Source: JAGWAC01 sp038046265 (GTDB lineage: Archaea; Nanobdellota; Nanobdellia; SCGC-AAA011-G17; JACPIM01). Taken from it: 37,993 bases of DNA. The notes below the pieces were generated by a model. The model searched no databases, was not told where the DNA came from, and worked only from the letters and a program-made list of their open reading frames with translations. The stretch spans positions 1 through 37,993 of the forward strand of contig JBBSWN010000030.1 in assembly GCA_038046265.1 (NCBI GenBank). The letters are read 5' to 3'. A program made the translations under genes and the position numbers. Positions 30,686 through 37,993 of the stretch are shown piece by piece. Within the stretch, counting starts at the first letter, position 1. Every line of letters begins with the position of its first letter.

Positions 30686-30750
30686 AAAAATTTGTTAAAT
30701 TGCTTATATTTATAGGTTATTGTTTTTATTTGAATTTTTAGCATACAAAA

Positions 30751-30760
30751 GCTTAAAAAC
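30751..30760 (+). promoter_or_regulatory. TATA box of the N-glycosylation operon
   Basis: GCTTAAAAAC is centred about 27 nt before the ATG at 30782, the distance expected for a leaderless archaeal transcript. It favours that ATG over the GTG at 30770. No long leader or riboswitch is evident between it and the gap. Confidence 0.45.
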
Positions 30761-30781
30761 AAGGATTTAGTGGTTGATGGA

Positions 30782-33448
30782 ATGCTTGAGCCTGATATTG
30801 AGAAGAGGAAAGAAAAGATATTTGGTTTTTTTAAAAATTACAAAGAGGATTTTGGATTTCTAAGTTTAATTTTATTAATTTTTACTGCTTTTAAAATCAG
30901 GACAAGCAATTTAGTGCATTTAGTGGATGTTACAACAGGAAAGTTTATTCCTGGAGACCCTGACGCAGCCGCTTTTTTAAGATATGCAAAGTATGTTCTT
31001 GAAAATGGGAAATTAATGGACATAGACTTAATGAGATATTATCCTTTAGGATACAATAATTTGGATGAGTTTAATTTTTTGACTCATTTCATAGTGTATT
31101 TGTACAAGTTTTTGCATTTTTTTAATGATAAAATAACATTAGAGTATGTTGATGTTTTTTTCCCAGCAGTTACTTTTGGAGCTGCTTTATTGTTTTTTTA
31201 CCTTCTTGTAAGAAAGTTGTTTGACTTCAGAGTGGCTTTACTTGCTTCTGCTTTCCTGACTTTTATGCCACCATTTTTATACAGAACAATTTCCGGGGTT
31301 GGAGATAAGGAAGCTTTGGGCATTGCTTTCTTTTTTGCTGCATTATATTTTTATGTTTTAGCAGTTAAATCAGAACATAAGTATGGATTTTTAAATGGGC
31401 TTATATCTGGATTTTTCACAGCTTTATTAGGAAGTGTCTGGGGGGGAGTTAATTTCTTATTTTTGATAATTGGCGGCGCTGTAATTGTGAAAACAGCAAC
31501 AGACAATTTAGAGAAAAAATATTTTTATGTTTATGCTCTTTGGTGGTTTTCCAGTTTTATTTTATTAAACAGGTTTTACAATTATTATTATGGGTTTCAA
31601 AGTATATTGGTTGCAACAACAGCACAAATAACTGCTCTTGCTTTAGTAAGCGGGTTTGTTTATTATATGATCAAGGAAAAGAACGTATTTGATTTAAGAA
31701 GCAAGATAAATCCGGAAAAATATCCATTAGGATTAGTGAGCTTGTTTGCAACTGGTCTTCTTGGCTTGATAGTTTTAACCATTGTATACAAGCCAATATT
31801 TATTTATGACAAGATATTGAATGTGTACATTGATTTAACAAGGCCGTTCAGCAGAAACAGGTGGGCTTTGACAGTTGCTGAAAGCCAACAACCTTATGTT
31901 AATTCATGGTTCAGCCAGTTTGGAGAATATTTTATTTATTTGACTTTAATCGGGGCTGTTTTTTTGTTTTATGAATGCTTCAAGAACTTGAAAAAAGAGA
32001 GATGGGTTTTAACATCTGTTTTCAGCTTGTTTCTTTTTTCATTTATATTCAGCAGGTATTCGAGTGATTCAATATTAAACGGGCAGAGCACATTTGCTTT
32101 AAGCCTCTACATAGGATCGTTGATTTTATTCAACTTGTTTATTTTGGGGTATTTTGTTTATGGATTTTACAAAAACAAGGATATTTATGAAACTTTCAGG
32201 AAAATTGACAAGACACATATTTTAGTTTTAATATGGTTTTTAATAACTGCAATTGGTGCAAGAAGCGCAATAAGATTATTTTTTATGTTTGTTCCAGCGA
32301 CAATTGTGCTTGTTGCATATGTTTTAATAAAAGGGCTAGATTTTGGAGTTTACAATAAGAATAACTTAATCAAGGTTACTGCTGTTGCTTTAGTTGGAAT
32401 TTTGATTTTTGCACCTTTTGTGGAGGGAAGTTTAGTTGAGAGGGGAAAATCTACTGTAAGGACTGCAAAATATTTTGGCCCAAGTTTTGACAGGCAATGG
32501 CAGACTGCAATGTCTTGGGTAAGAGAAAATACACCTAAAGAAAGTGTTTTTTCACATTGGTGGGATTATGGATATTGGATACAGACTTTTGGTGAGAGAG
32601 CTACATTAAGTGACGGGGGAAATGCAAGAGGAGCTATTAATCATTTTATTGGGAGACATTTACTTACTGGGAGAAACAGAGTAGAGGCTTTAGAATTGCT
32701 AAAGACACATAATACAACTCATTTTTTGATAAGCCATGAAGAAATTGGAAAGTATACCGCTTTTTCATCTATTGGGGCAGATGAAAATTATGACAGATAT
32801 TCATATATACCAACTTTTTTCATTAATCCAGAAGATAATTTAGAGGGAAGGGATGAGACTGGGAAAGAAACTGTAACTTACTTGTACAGGGGGACTTTTG
32901 TTTTAGACGAGGACTTTGTTTTTAATGGGCAGTTGCTGCCTGATGGAAATTCTGTTGTTGCTGGAGTTATTTTAGCAGTAAGGACAAATGAAGAAGGAGG
33001 GGTAGAGTTTAAGCAGCCAACAGCAGTAATGTTTTACAATGACAACAGGTTTGATGTTCCTTTAAACTGCGTTTATTTTAATGAACATGAGTTTGCATTT
33101 GACACTCCAGATGGATATAATGGGTGCTTGAGAATTATTCCAGTTTTAAACACAGATGGAAATGCCAATTTCTTTGGGGCTGGATTATTTTTAAGCCCGA
33201 ACACAAGAAACACTGTTTTTACACAGCTTTTCTTGTTTGACAAAGATGGAAAGACAAACAAAGACTGGGAAGGTTTTGAAAAAGTTTATGATGACTCTGA
33301 TTCTGGAGGGCATTTATTATATCATGCTGGTGCAGGAAGATTAATTGGTCCAATCAAGATATGGCAAGTTTTCTATGGTGAAGATATAAAGGAAAATCCA
33401 ATTTACTTGAGCACACAGCCGCCAAACCCTGCAGTGGAGCAAGTTTAG
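30782..33448 (+). CDS. aglB: Archaeal oligosaccharyltransferase (STT3/AglB)
   Basis: An 888-aa membrane enzyme that would move an oligosaccharide from a dolichyl phosphate carrier to Asn in N-x-S/T sequons of surface proteins. About 13 TM helices occupy the N-terminal two thirds. The first external loop carries a DxD motif (residues 59-61, in PGDPDAA), and a later GDKEA loop supplies the second acidic motif. The WWDYG motif is at 593-597 in the soluble C-terminal domain, which then continues with beta-rich sequence to LIGPIKIWQVFYG. Length matches archaeal AglB proteins. It heads an operon of GlcNAc-1-P transferase, GT2, flippase-like and GT2 genes. The GTG at 30770 is an alternative start. 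Confidence 0.95.
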   Translation: MLEPDIEKRKEKIFGFFKNYKEDFGFLSLILLIFTAFKIRTSNLVHLVDVTTGKFIPGDPDAAAFLRYAKYVLENGKLMDIDLMRYYPLGYNNLDEFNFLTHFIVYLYKFLHFFNDKITLEYVDVFFPAVTFGAALLFFYLLVRKLFDFRVALLASAFLTFMPPFLYRTISGVGDKEALGIAFFFAALYFYVLAVKSEHKYGFLNGLISGFFTALLGSVWGGVNFLFLIIGGAVIVKTATDNLEKKYFYVYALWWFSSFILLNRFYNYYYGFQSILVATTAQITALALVSGFVYYMIKEKNVFDLRSKINPEKYPLGLVSLFATGLLGLIVLTIVYKPIFIYDKILNVYIDLTRPFSRNRWALTVAESQQPYVNSWFSQFGEYFIYLTLIGAVFLFYECFKNLKKERWVLTSVFSLFLFSFIFSRYSSDSILNGQSTFALSLYIGSLILFNLFILGYFVYGFYKNKDIYETFRKIDKTHILVLIWFLITAIGARSAIRLFFMFVPATIVLVAYVLIKGLDFGVYNKNNLIKVTAVALVGILIFAPFVEGSLVERGKSTVRTAKYFGPSFDRQWQTAMSWVRENTPKESVFSHWWDYGYWIQTFGERATLSDGGNARGAINHFIGRHLLTGRNRVEALELLKTHNTTHFLISHEEIGKYTAFSSIGADENYDRYSYIPTFFINPEDNLEGRDETGKETVTYLYRGTFVLDEDFVFNGQLLPDGNSVVAGVILAVRTNEEGGVEFKQPTAVMFYNDNRFDVPLNCVYFNEHEFAFDTPDGYNGCLRIIPVLNTDGNANFFGAGLFLSPNTRNTVFTQLFLFDKDGKTNKDWEGFEKVYDDSDSGGHLLYHAGAGRLIGPIKIWQVFYGEDIKENPIYLSTQPPNPAVEQV

Positions 33449-33484
33449 GTAAGTTTTTAAATTTGGATTTTAAGGAAAAGGCTT

Positions 33485-34471
33485 ATGAGATGGCTATTAT
33501 ATTTTAGTTTGTTATTGGGTTTTTTAGTTACATTTATTTCAACTCCTTACTTGATTAAGTACTTAAGAAAGATTGACTTAGTTGTAAAAGATGTTCACAA
33601 AGAAGACAAGCCTTTAATTCCTGTTTCAGGCGGATTAAGTGTTTTAGGCGGGGTTTTAGGAGGTTTAATGTGGTACATATTTATACAGACTTTTTATTAT
33701 GAAAGCCCTGAAAATCTGCTTTTGTTGTTTAGTGCAATTACAACTATTTTGCTTATTTCTTTTATTGGATTTATTGATGACTTAGTTATAGAAAGAAGCA
33801 AGGATGAAACATCTGGATTAAGGCAGTGGCAGAAGCCATTGTTGACTTTGCTTGCAGCTGTTCCTTTGATGGTTATTCAGGCAGGAACAAGCACTATGTT
33901 AATTCCGTTTTTAGGAAGAATTGATATTGGATTATTGTATCCATTATTGTTTGTGCCTGTTGGTATTATAGGAGCATCGAACATGGTAAATATGCTGGCT
34001 GGATTTAACGGGAGCGAGGCTGGAATGGGAATAATTTACTTGGGAAGTTTAGGATTGTATGCTTATGCTCATGAAAGAAACAGCGCTGCTGCAATTGCGG
34101 GAATAACTGTATTTGCTTTACTAGCTTTTTATTATTACAATAAGGTGCCTGCCAAAATATTCGGGGGTGACAGCTTAACATACTTGCTTGGGGGTGTTTT
34201 GGTTACTGTTGCTGTTCTAGGAAACATAGAGAGAGCTGCTTTAATTGTTTCAATACCATTTTTTATTGAGTTTTTTTTAAAAGCAAGGGGGAAAATGAAG
34301 AAAAAATCCATTGGTACTATTGAAAATGGAAAAATAAAATCTCTTTATGGAAATCAAATTTATTCAATACCACATATATTGACTAGAACAGGAAAATATA
34401 CTGAGAAGCAAGTTGCTTACTTCATGATTTTTGTACAAATAATATTTTCAAGTTTAATTTGGGTTTTATAA
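33485..34471 (+). CDS. aglH: Polyprenyl-P GlcNAc-1-phosphate transferase, Alg7/AglH-like
   Basis: A 328-aa multi-TM enzyme of the polyprenyl-phosphate GlcNAc-1-phosphotransferase (GT4-type, WecA/MraY/Alg7) superfamily. Motifs: IPVSGGLSVLGG near the N-terminus, the Asp-Asp pair in GFIDDLVIE, NMLAGFNGSEAGMG and FGGDSLTYLLGG, in the expected order. The sequence is closer to Alg7/DPAGT1 (ends with SIPHILTRTG) than to MraY. It starts the lipid-linked glycan by adding GlcNAc-1-P from UDP-GlcNAc to dolichyl phosphate. It follows aglB and shares 1 nt with the next gene (TAATG), a typical translational coupling. The symbol is by analogy to methanogen AglH. Confidence 0.92.
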   Translation: MRWLLYFSLLLGFLVTFISTPYLIKYLRKIDLVVKDVHKEDKPLIPVSGGLSVLGGVLGGLMWYIFIQTFYYESPENLLLLFSAITTILLISFIGFIDDLVIERSKDETSGLRQWQKPLLTLLAAVPLMVIQAGTSTMLIPFLGRIDIGLLYPLLFVPVGIIGASNMVNMLAGFNGSEAGMGIIYLGSLGLYAYAHERNSAAAIAGITVFALLAFYYYNKVPAKIFGGDSLTYLLGGVLVTVAVLGNIERAALIVSIPFFIEFFLKARGKMKKKSIGTIENGKIKSLYGNQIYSIPHILTRTGKYTEKQVAYFMIFVQIIFSSLIWVL

Positions 34472-35172
34472 TGACAGAATACTCAATAATCATACCAGCA
34501 CATAATGAGGAAAAAAGAATAAGGATTACATTAATTAATTATGTAAATTATTTCAGGAGTATTGGGAAGAGTTTTGAGATTTTAGTTGTCTTAAATGGAT
34601 GCAAGGACAACACAATTAATGTTGTCAAGGAATTGGAAGAAAAGTATAAAGAAATAAACCATGCTAATTTTGATGAGGCTATAGGGAAAGGGGGAGCTTT
34701 ATTAGAAGGATTTAAATTAATTAATGGGAATTTAATTACATACACAGATGCTGACGGGTCAACTCTGCCTGAAACATTATATGAATTAAGCGAGAAAATT
34801 TCCAGTTATGACGGGATTATAGGGAGCAGATGGATCAAGGGAGCAGTGATAATAAAAAAACAGCCCTTGACAAGGAGAATAGCAAGCAGGGGATTTAACA
34901 TATTAACAAGGATTATTTTAGGCTTAAATTACAAGGATACACAATGCTCTGCAAAAGTTTTCAGGAAAAATGTTATTGACAAAATCAAGGATAAGGTTGA
35001 GCCCACTAATTTTGCAATTGACGCTATTTTGCTTTACCACATGAAAAAAGAAGGTTTTAAAATAAAAGAAGAGCCAATCACTTGGGAGGACAAGGAATTT
35101 TCAACTTTAAGAATAAGGAAAGTAATTCCAAATATGTTTATGGCTTTGATAAAGACGAAGTTTAAAAAATGA
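34471..35172 (+). CDS. GT2 glycosyltransferase (Alg5/DPM-like)
   Basis: A 233-aa single-domain GT2 enzyme. Sequence features are YSIIIPAHNEEKRI, EILVVLNGCKDNT, GKGGALLEGFK and DADGSTLPETLYEL, with the conserved IIGSRW and QCSAKVFRKNV segments. The upstream frame can be extended four codons, but the ATG at 34471 overlaps the previous TAA by one base and gives the expected N-terminus. The start overlap and the following ATGA overlap show a coupled operon. Expected role: transfer of a sugar to dolichyl phosphate or to the growing lipid-linked glycan. The donor is unknown. Confidence 0.92.
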   Translation: MTEYSIIIPAHNEEKRIRITLINYVNYFRSIGKSFEILVVLNGCKDNTINVVKELEEKYKEINHANFDEAIGKGGALLEGFKLINGNLITYTDADGSTLPETLYELSEKISSYDGIIGSRWIKGAVIIKKQPLTRRIASRGFNILTRIILGLNYKDTQCSAKVFRKNVIDKIKDKVEPTNFAIDAILLYHMKKEGFKIKEEPITWEDKEFSTLRIRKVIPNMFMALIKTKFKK

Positions 35173-36122
35173 AAATAAAAAAAATACTGCCATTAATTGG
35201 ACTAGTTTTGTTTGCTTACTTAGTTTACAGAATTGGCGTTAATGACTTAATTGAGACTTTAAAAGGAGCAAACTTAACTTATTTATTTATTGGAATAGTG
35301 TCAACGCCTATTTTTATTCTGCCATTAGCATATAAATGGCACATGATATTAAAGAGACAGAATTTTGACTTAAAGTTTTTGTATGTTTTAAAGCTTTATT
35401 ATATCGGGGCTTTTTATGGATTTATAACGCCTTCAAGAGTCGGGAGCTTGATGAGAGCAACTTACTTGAAAAAGAAGACAAAAAGGGGGCTAGTAGAATG
35501 TGCATCAAGCATTATCTTGGAAAGAGTAATGGACTTGTTTGCTATTTTTGTTTTTGCTTTTTTAGGAGCTTTATTGTTTATTAAATCTAACTTAAGCTTA
35601 AGTTATGTGTTGATATTTTCATTTTTGGTTTTTTCTTGTGCAATTTTTATTTTCATGAGAAGATCTAGGGGGAAGTTTGTTTTGGGATTAATTTACAATT
35701 ATTTACTGCCGAAGAATATAAAGGAGAAGACAGACAATTCATTAAACAGTTTTTACAATAGTTTACCAAAGCTAAGAAAGCTAATTCTTGTTTTTTTTGC
35801 AACCATGACTACATGGATTCTCATTTATTTCCAGACTTATATTTTTGCATGGGCTTTTTCTATTGAAATACCATTTTATGTTTTCGTTGTTTTTGTAGCT
35901 ATAGGGACTGTTGTTGCTACAATACCAATTTCAATTTCTGGATTAGGGACAAGGGAGTTAACATTAATTACCTTGTTTTCCCTTTATAACATAAGGCCTG
36001 AGGCTGTTGTTTCCATGTCACTAAGCTCGTTTTTTTTAATTGGTTTTATAGAAGGTTTAATAGGGTTGTTTTTTGTTTTTAAGGAAGATGAGGTTCTCAA
36101 TTATAATACCATTAGCTCCTGA
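35169..36122 (+). CDS. UPF0104/AglD-type integral membrane protein
   Basis: A 317-aa protein with about eight TM helices of the lysylphosphatidylglycerol synthase TM region/UPF0104 superfamily. It has the usual FYGFITPSRVGSLMRATYL segment near residue 90 with Arg and the following Glu in ILERVMDLFAIFVF, and a late TIPISISGLGTRELTLITLF with GLGTRE. In archaea such proteins occur next to glycosyltransferases; family members include the C-terminal part of AglD and candidates for lipid-linked sugar flipping. Its placement between two GT2 genes fits transport or anchoring of a lipid-linked glycan. Overlaps: 4 nt upstream (ATGA) and 35 nt with the next gene. Confidence 0.85.
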   Translation: MKIKKILPLIGLVLFAYLVYRIGVNDLIETLKGANLTYLFIGIVSTPIFILPLAYKWHMILKRQNFDLKFLYVLKLYYIGAFYGFITPSRVGSLMRATYLKKKTKRGLVECASSIILERVMDLFAIFVFAFLGALLFIKSNLSLSYVLIFSFLVFSCAIFIFMRRSRGKFVLGLIYNYLLPKNIKEKTDNSLNSFYNSLPKLRKLILVFFATMTTWILIYFQTYIFAWAFSIEIPFYVFVVFVAIGTVVATIPISISGLGTRELTLITLFSLYNIRPEAVVSMSLSSFFLIGFIEGLIGLFFVFKEDEVLNYNTISS

Positions 36123-36978
36123 ACGTAATTGTGAAGTTAAGGAGAGTGCAGAGAATTTAGATTTTGGTAAAAAGGATTATGAAGTTATTATAGTTGAAGG
36201 AAAGAATCCCTCTTTAAACAGAAATAAAGGAAGTGAGAAGGCAAAAGGAGAGATTCTTTGTTTTTTAGATGATGATGCCAAGATTGAGAAAGATATTTTA
36301 AAAAAAGCTGACAAGTTTTTTAAGGAGCATGATGTTGATATTTTAGGGGGGCCGCAATTAACCCCTAATGATGACAAGTATTTTGCAAAAACTTCAGGAT
36401 ATGCGATGAGTGATTTTTTCTGCACAGCTGGAATGTCAAACAGGTACAAAAAAGCTAGAGTAAATTTAGATGCTAATGAGAATGACTTAACTTCAGCAAT
36501 TTGCTTTCTTAAAAAAGATGTTTTCAAGAAATTAAAAGGTTTTAATTTAAATTTATTTCCTGGAGAAGATCCTGAATTTTTTTACAGAGCTAAAAAGAAA
36601 GGATACAAAATTGGGTATACTCCTGAAATATTTATTTATCATAGAAGAAGAGAAACTTTAAAAGGATTATGGAGACAATTTTTTAATTATGGATTTACAA
36701 GAGTGAAAAAGGAAAGAGCTCTTGGAAACAAGATTAATTTACTTTATTTATTGCCTTCTTTTTTTATTATTTACTTGATTTTATTACTTCCACTAATGAC
36801 ATTGAACTTTGTTTTTTTAATTCCTTTGCTGATTTATGTTTTATTAATTTTAATTTCTAGTATAAAACAAGTTATTAGATATAAGGATTTAAAGGCTGCT
36901 TTTTTACTGCCTTTTATTTATCCATTAATTCATTTAAGTTATGGGTTTGGGCTGTTAAAGGGGTTAATGAAAAATTAG
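36088..36978 (+). CDS. GT2 glycosyltransferase with C-terminal membrane helices
   Basis: A protein of about 296 aa. The GT-A domain starts FSIIIPLAPERNCEV, has the DDD metal motif (FLDDDAKIEKD), a GGPQLTP segment and the GEDPEFFYRAKKKGY catalytic ED motif, as in chain-extending family-2 transferases. Two to three TM helices follow (from about residue 215), then a short tail. The frame opens at TTG 36073 but the ATG at 36088 with AAGGAAG just upstream is preferred. It starts 35 nt inside the previous gene and is the last gene of the AglB operon. It would add a sugar to the lipid-linked glycan. Confidence 0.88.
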   Translation: MRFSIIIPLAPERNCEVKESAENLDFGKKDYEVIIVEGKNPSLNRNKGSEKAKGEILCFLDDDAKIEKDILKKADKFFKEHDVDILGGPQLTPNDDKYFAKTSGYAMSDFFCTAGMSNRYKKARVNLDANENDLTSAICFLKKDVFKKLKGFNLNLFPGEDPEFFYRAKKKGYKIGYTPEIFIYHRRRETLKGLWRQFFNYGFTRVKKERALGNKINLLYLLPSFFIIYLILLLPLMTLNFVFLIPLLIYVLLILISSIKQVIRYKDLKAAFLLPFIYPLIHLSYGFGLLKGLMKN

Positions 36979-37180
36979 AAAAAATCTTCAATAGATTCTA
37001 TTTTTTTTCTTTCTGCGTCTTTTTTGCCTTTAGTAAACCCCTCCATATAATAGATACTAGAGTAGATACCAGATTTTAGTTCAGGTTCTAAACCTTTAAG
37101 ACCTTGTTGATATCCAAGATCATAAGCCTTTTCTTTAGCTCAAAATGAGTATCTTTTTTAATCTCTAGTACATGTGACAT
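36975..37180 (-). pseudogene. Frameshifted small gene convergent with the GT2 gene
   Basis: From ATG 37180 the minus strand reads MSHVLEIKKDTHFE and then goes out of frame. One base later, a second frame reads AKEKAYDLGYQQGLKGLEPE and continues to TAA at 36975-36977. Adding one G near 37139-37142 would restore a 68-aa protein rich in Lys and Tyr, with a possible helical repeat pattern (YDLGYQQGLKG, YMEGFTKGKKD). A TATA-like element lies upstream (about 37203-37210). The stop overlaps the convergent GT2 stop by 4 nt. It is either a single-base sequencing error or a recently broken gene. Function not recognised. Confidence 0.6.
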
Positions 37181-37240
37181 GTATTTCTTTTTAAAATGTT
37201 CATTTTTAAAGCTTTCTTTAACAAATTTAACAACAATAAG

Positions 37241-37280
37241 ATTTATAAAAAGAGATTTAAATAAGGAGATATAAGGTGAT
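37241..37280 (+). promoter_or_regulatory. Promoter and strong RBS of the third radical SAM gene
   Basis: ATTTATAAAA (37241-37250) is a TATA-like element and AAGGTGAT (37273-37280) is a near-perfect Shine-Dalgarno 3 nt before the ATG at 37284; AAGGAG lies just upstream of it. The TATA distance allows a leader of about 10-15 nt. The second radical SAM gene, at 17468, also has a strong ribosome binding site. Together with 36979-37240, which holds only the frameshifted small gene, this covers the intergenic space. Confidence 0.55.
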
Positions 37281-37283
37281 TAA

Positions 37284-37993
37284 ATGAGAATTTTTATAGG
37301 TTATCCTCCCACTGTGACTAGGTTTAAAGGAACTCCTTTACTAAGCCAGAACAGACAATATCAAGTTTTTCATGTTCATACTACTTTATTTCCTGTTGTT
37401 TTAGCTACAGGAGCAACAATGTTGAGAGATAAAGGGCATGATGTTACATGGGTTGACTGCATAGCAGAAAAATTAAGCCCTCATGAATTTGACAAGTTGG
37501 TTGAGGAAAAGAAACCAGAAATTCTATTTTTTGAGACTAAAGCACCTGTTGTAAAAATACATTGGGAGACAATTAACAGATTAAAAGAGAAATTTCCTGA
37601 GATGAAAATTTGTGTAATGGGAGATCATTTGTCTGCTTTGGATTTAGAATTAGGACTTCAAAAAGAGTTTATGGAAAAATGCAAAGTAGATTTTATAATT
37701 AATGGTGGTTATTTTGACTTTGCAATTTGTGAGTTAGTTGAAGCTTTGGAGAAAGGTAATAAAATTCCACAAGGAATTTGGTACAAGGAAAATGGAAAAG
37801 TTGTTGAAAATGGAAGGTATAATTTTACTGGAAATTTAGATGAAGCACCAATTATTGACAGAGTGTTTACAAAAAATCATTTGTATCAGCATGAATTTAA
37901 TTTAATTGGAAGACCATTAGCATATATAATGGCAGGAAGAGACTGTTGGTACGGAAAATGCACATTTTGCGTTTGGGACACTAATTTATATCC
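37284..37993 (+). CDS. Third B12-binding-type radical SAM protein (3' truncated by the window)
   Basis: The first 236 residues of a longer protein. The N-terminal part has a B12-binding-like fold: FIGYPPTVTRF at the start, MLRDKGHDVTWVDC, KICVMGDHLSALDLE and FIINGGYFDFAICELVEAL. It is followed by a linker with DEAPIIDRVFTKNH. The radical SAM cysteines are C221, C226 and C229 in GRDCWYGKCTFC, so the spacing is C-x4-C-x2-C. The catalytic barrel lies mostly outside the window. The other radical SAM proteins here have CX3CX3C and CX3CX2C, so the three differ in cluster motif. The gene follows the N-glycosylation operon after a 300-nt spacer with its own promoter. Substrate unknown. Confidence 0.85.
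   Translation, partial: MRIFIGYPPTVTRFKGTPLLSQNRQYQVFHVHTTLFPVVLATGATMLRDKGHDVTWVDCIAEKLSPHEFDKLVEEKKPEILFFETKAPVVKIHWETINRLKEKFPEMKICVMGDHLSALDLELGLQKEFMEKCKVDFIINGGYFDFAICELVEALEKGNKIPQGIWYKENGKVVENGRYNFTGNLDEAPIIDRVFTKNHLYQHEFNLIGRPLAYIMAGRDCWYGKCTFCVWDTNLY

Noticed and set aside
1..37993. CRISPR array, tRNA or rRNA genes
   Set aside because: No regularly spaced repeats, tRNA cloverleaf or rRNA sequence was recognised. Very divergent RNAs could be missed without computation.

Overview
The window looks like a draft-assembly segment of a small-genome, AT-rich archaeon, most likely a DPANN lineage of the Woesearchaeota/Pacearchaeota type. The archaeal assignment rests on aEF1A, uS10, eS24, eS31, Spt4 and Rpo7, an AglB/STT3-type oligosaccharyltransferase, an Alg7-like GlcNAc-1-P transferase, and TATA boxes about 25 nt upstream of many start codons, as in leaderless archaeal transcripts. 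The DPANN placement is an inference from low GC, compact 4-nt overlaps and many short unrecognised proteins. A run of ten Ns at 30654-30663 marks a scaffold join.

Layout. 1-5235: a metal and thiol island. It holds the end of a winged-helix/TRASH metal sensor, convergent with an operon of a CopZ-like chaperone, an HMA-TauE/SafE-cupredoxin fusion, a VKOR-type disulfide enzyme and a Cu(I) P1B-ATPase. The ATPase has its own TATA box and a perfect 17-bp dyad abutting its start codon. A two-TM protein with a C-terminal winged helix lies just upstream. 5243-10703: information-processing genes (uS10, aEF1A, eS31, eS24, Spt4, Rpo7, a PIN protein) mixed with several short unknown proteins.

11453-30050: a large surface-glycan region with genes on both strands. 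It includes a DegT aminotransferase, a Gfo/Idh dehydrogenase, a WlbB-type acetyltransferase and a non-hydrolysing UDP-GlcNAc 2-epimerase, together most of a route to a 2,3-diacetamido sugar nucleotide. It also holds two SDR epimerases, two B12-type radical SAM enzymes, two multi-TM GT-C-like proteins, a polysaccharide deacetylase-like protein, a methyltransferase, GT2 enzymes and a small DMT-type transporter. A RelBE-like toxin-antitoxin pair sits in the middle, followed by a 43-aa protein on the other strand. A GNAT acetyltransferase and a SpoIIM-like membrane protein follow.

30052-37993: a short unknown protein and a 3Fe-4S-type ferredoxin split by the N gap. Then comes an N-glycosylation operon: AglB/STT3, Alg7/AglH-like transferase, GT2, UPF0104/AglD-type membrane protein and a second GT2. 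The end of the window holds a frameshifted small gene and the start of a third B12-type radical SAM protein.

How the genes fit together: the copper island probably exports Cu(I) and manages extracytoplasmic thiols. The sugar genes make and decorate lipid-linked glycans that AglB would transfer to surface proteins. Small genes at 13480 and 36975 are interrupted by a stop or frameshift, and one at 10043 may be; these could be real decay or assembly errors. No tRNA, rRNA, CRISPR array or insertion sequence was recognised.
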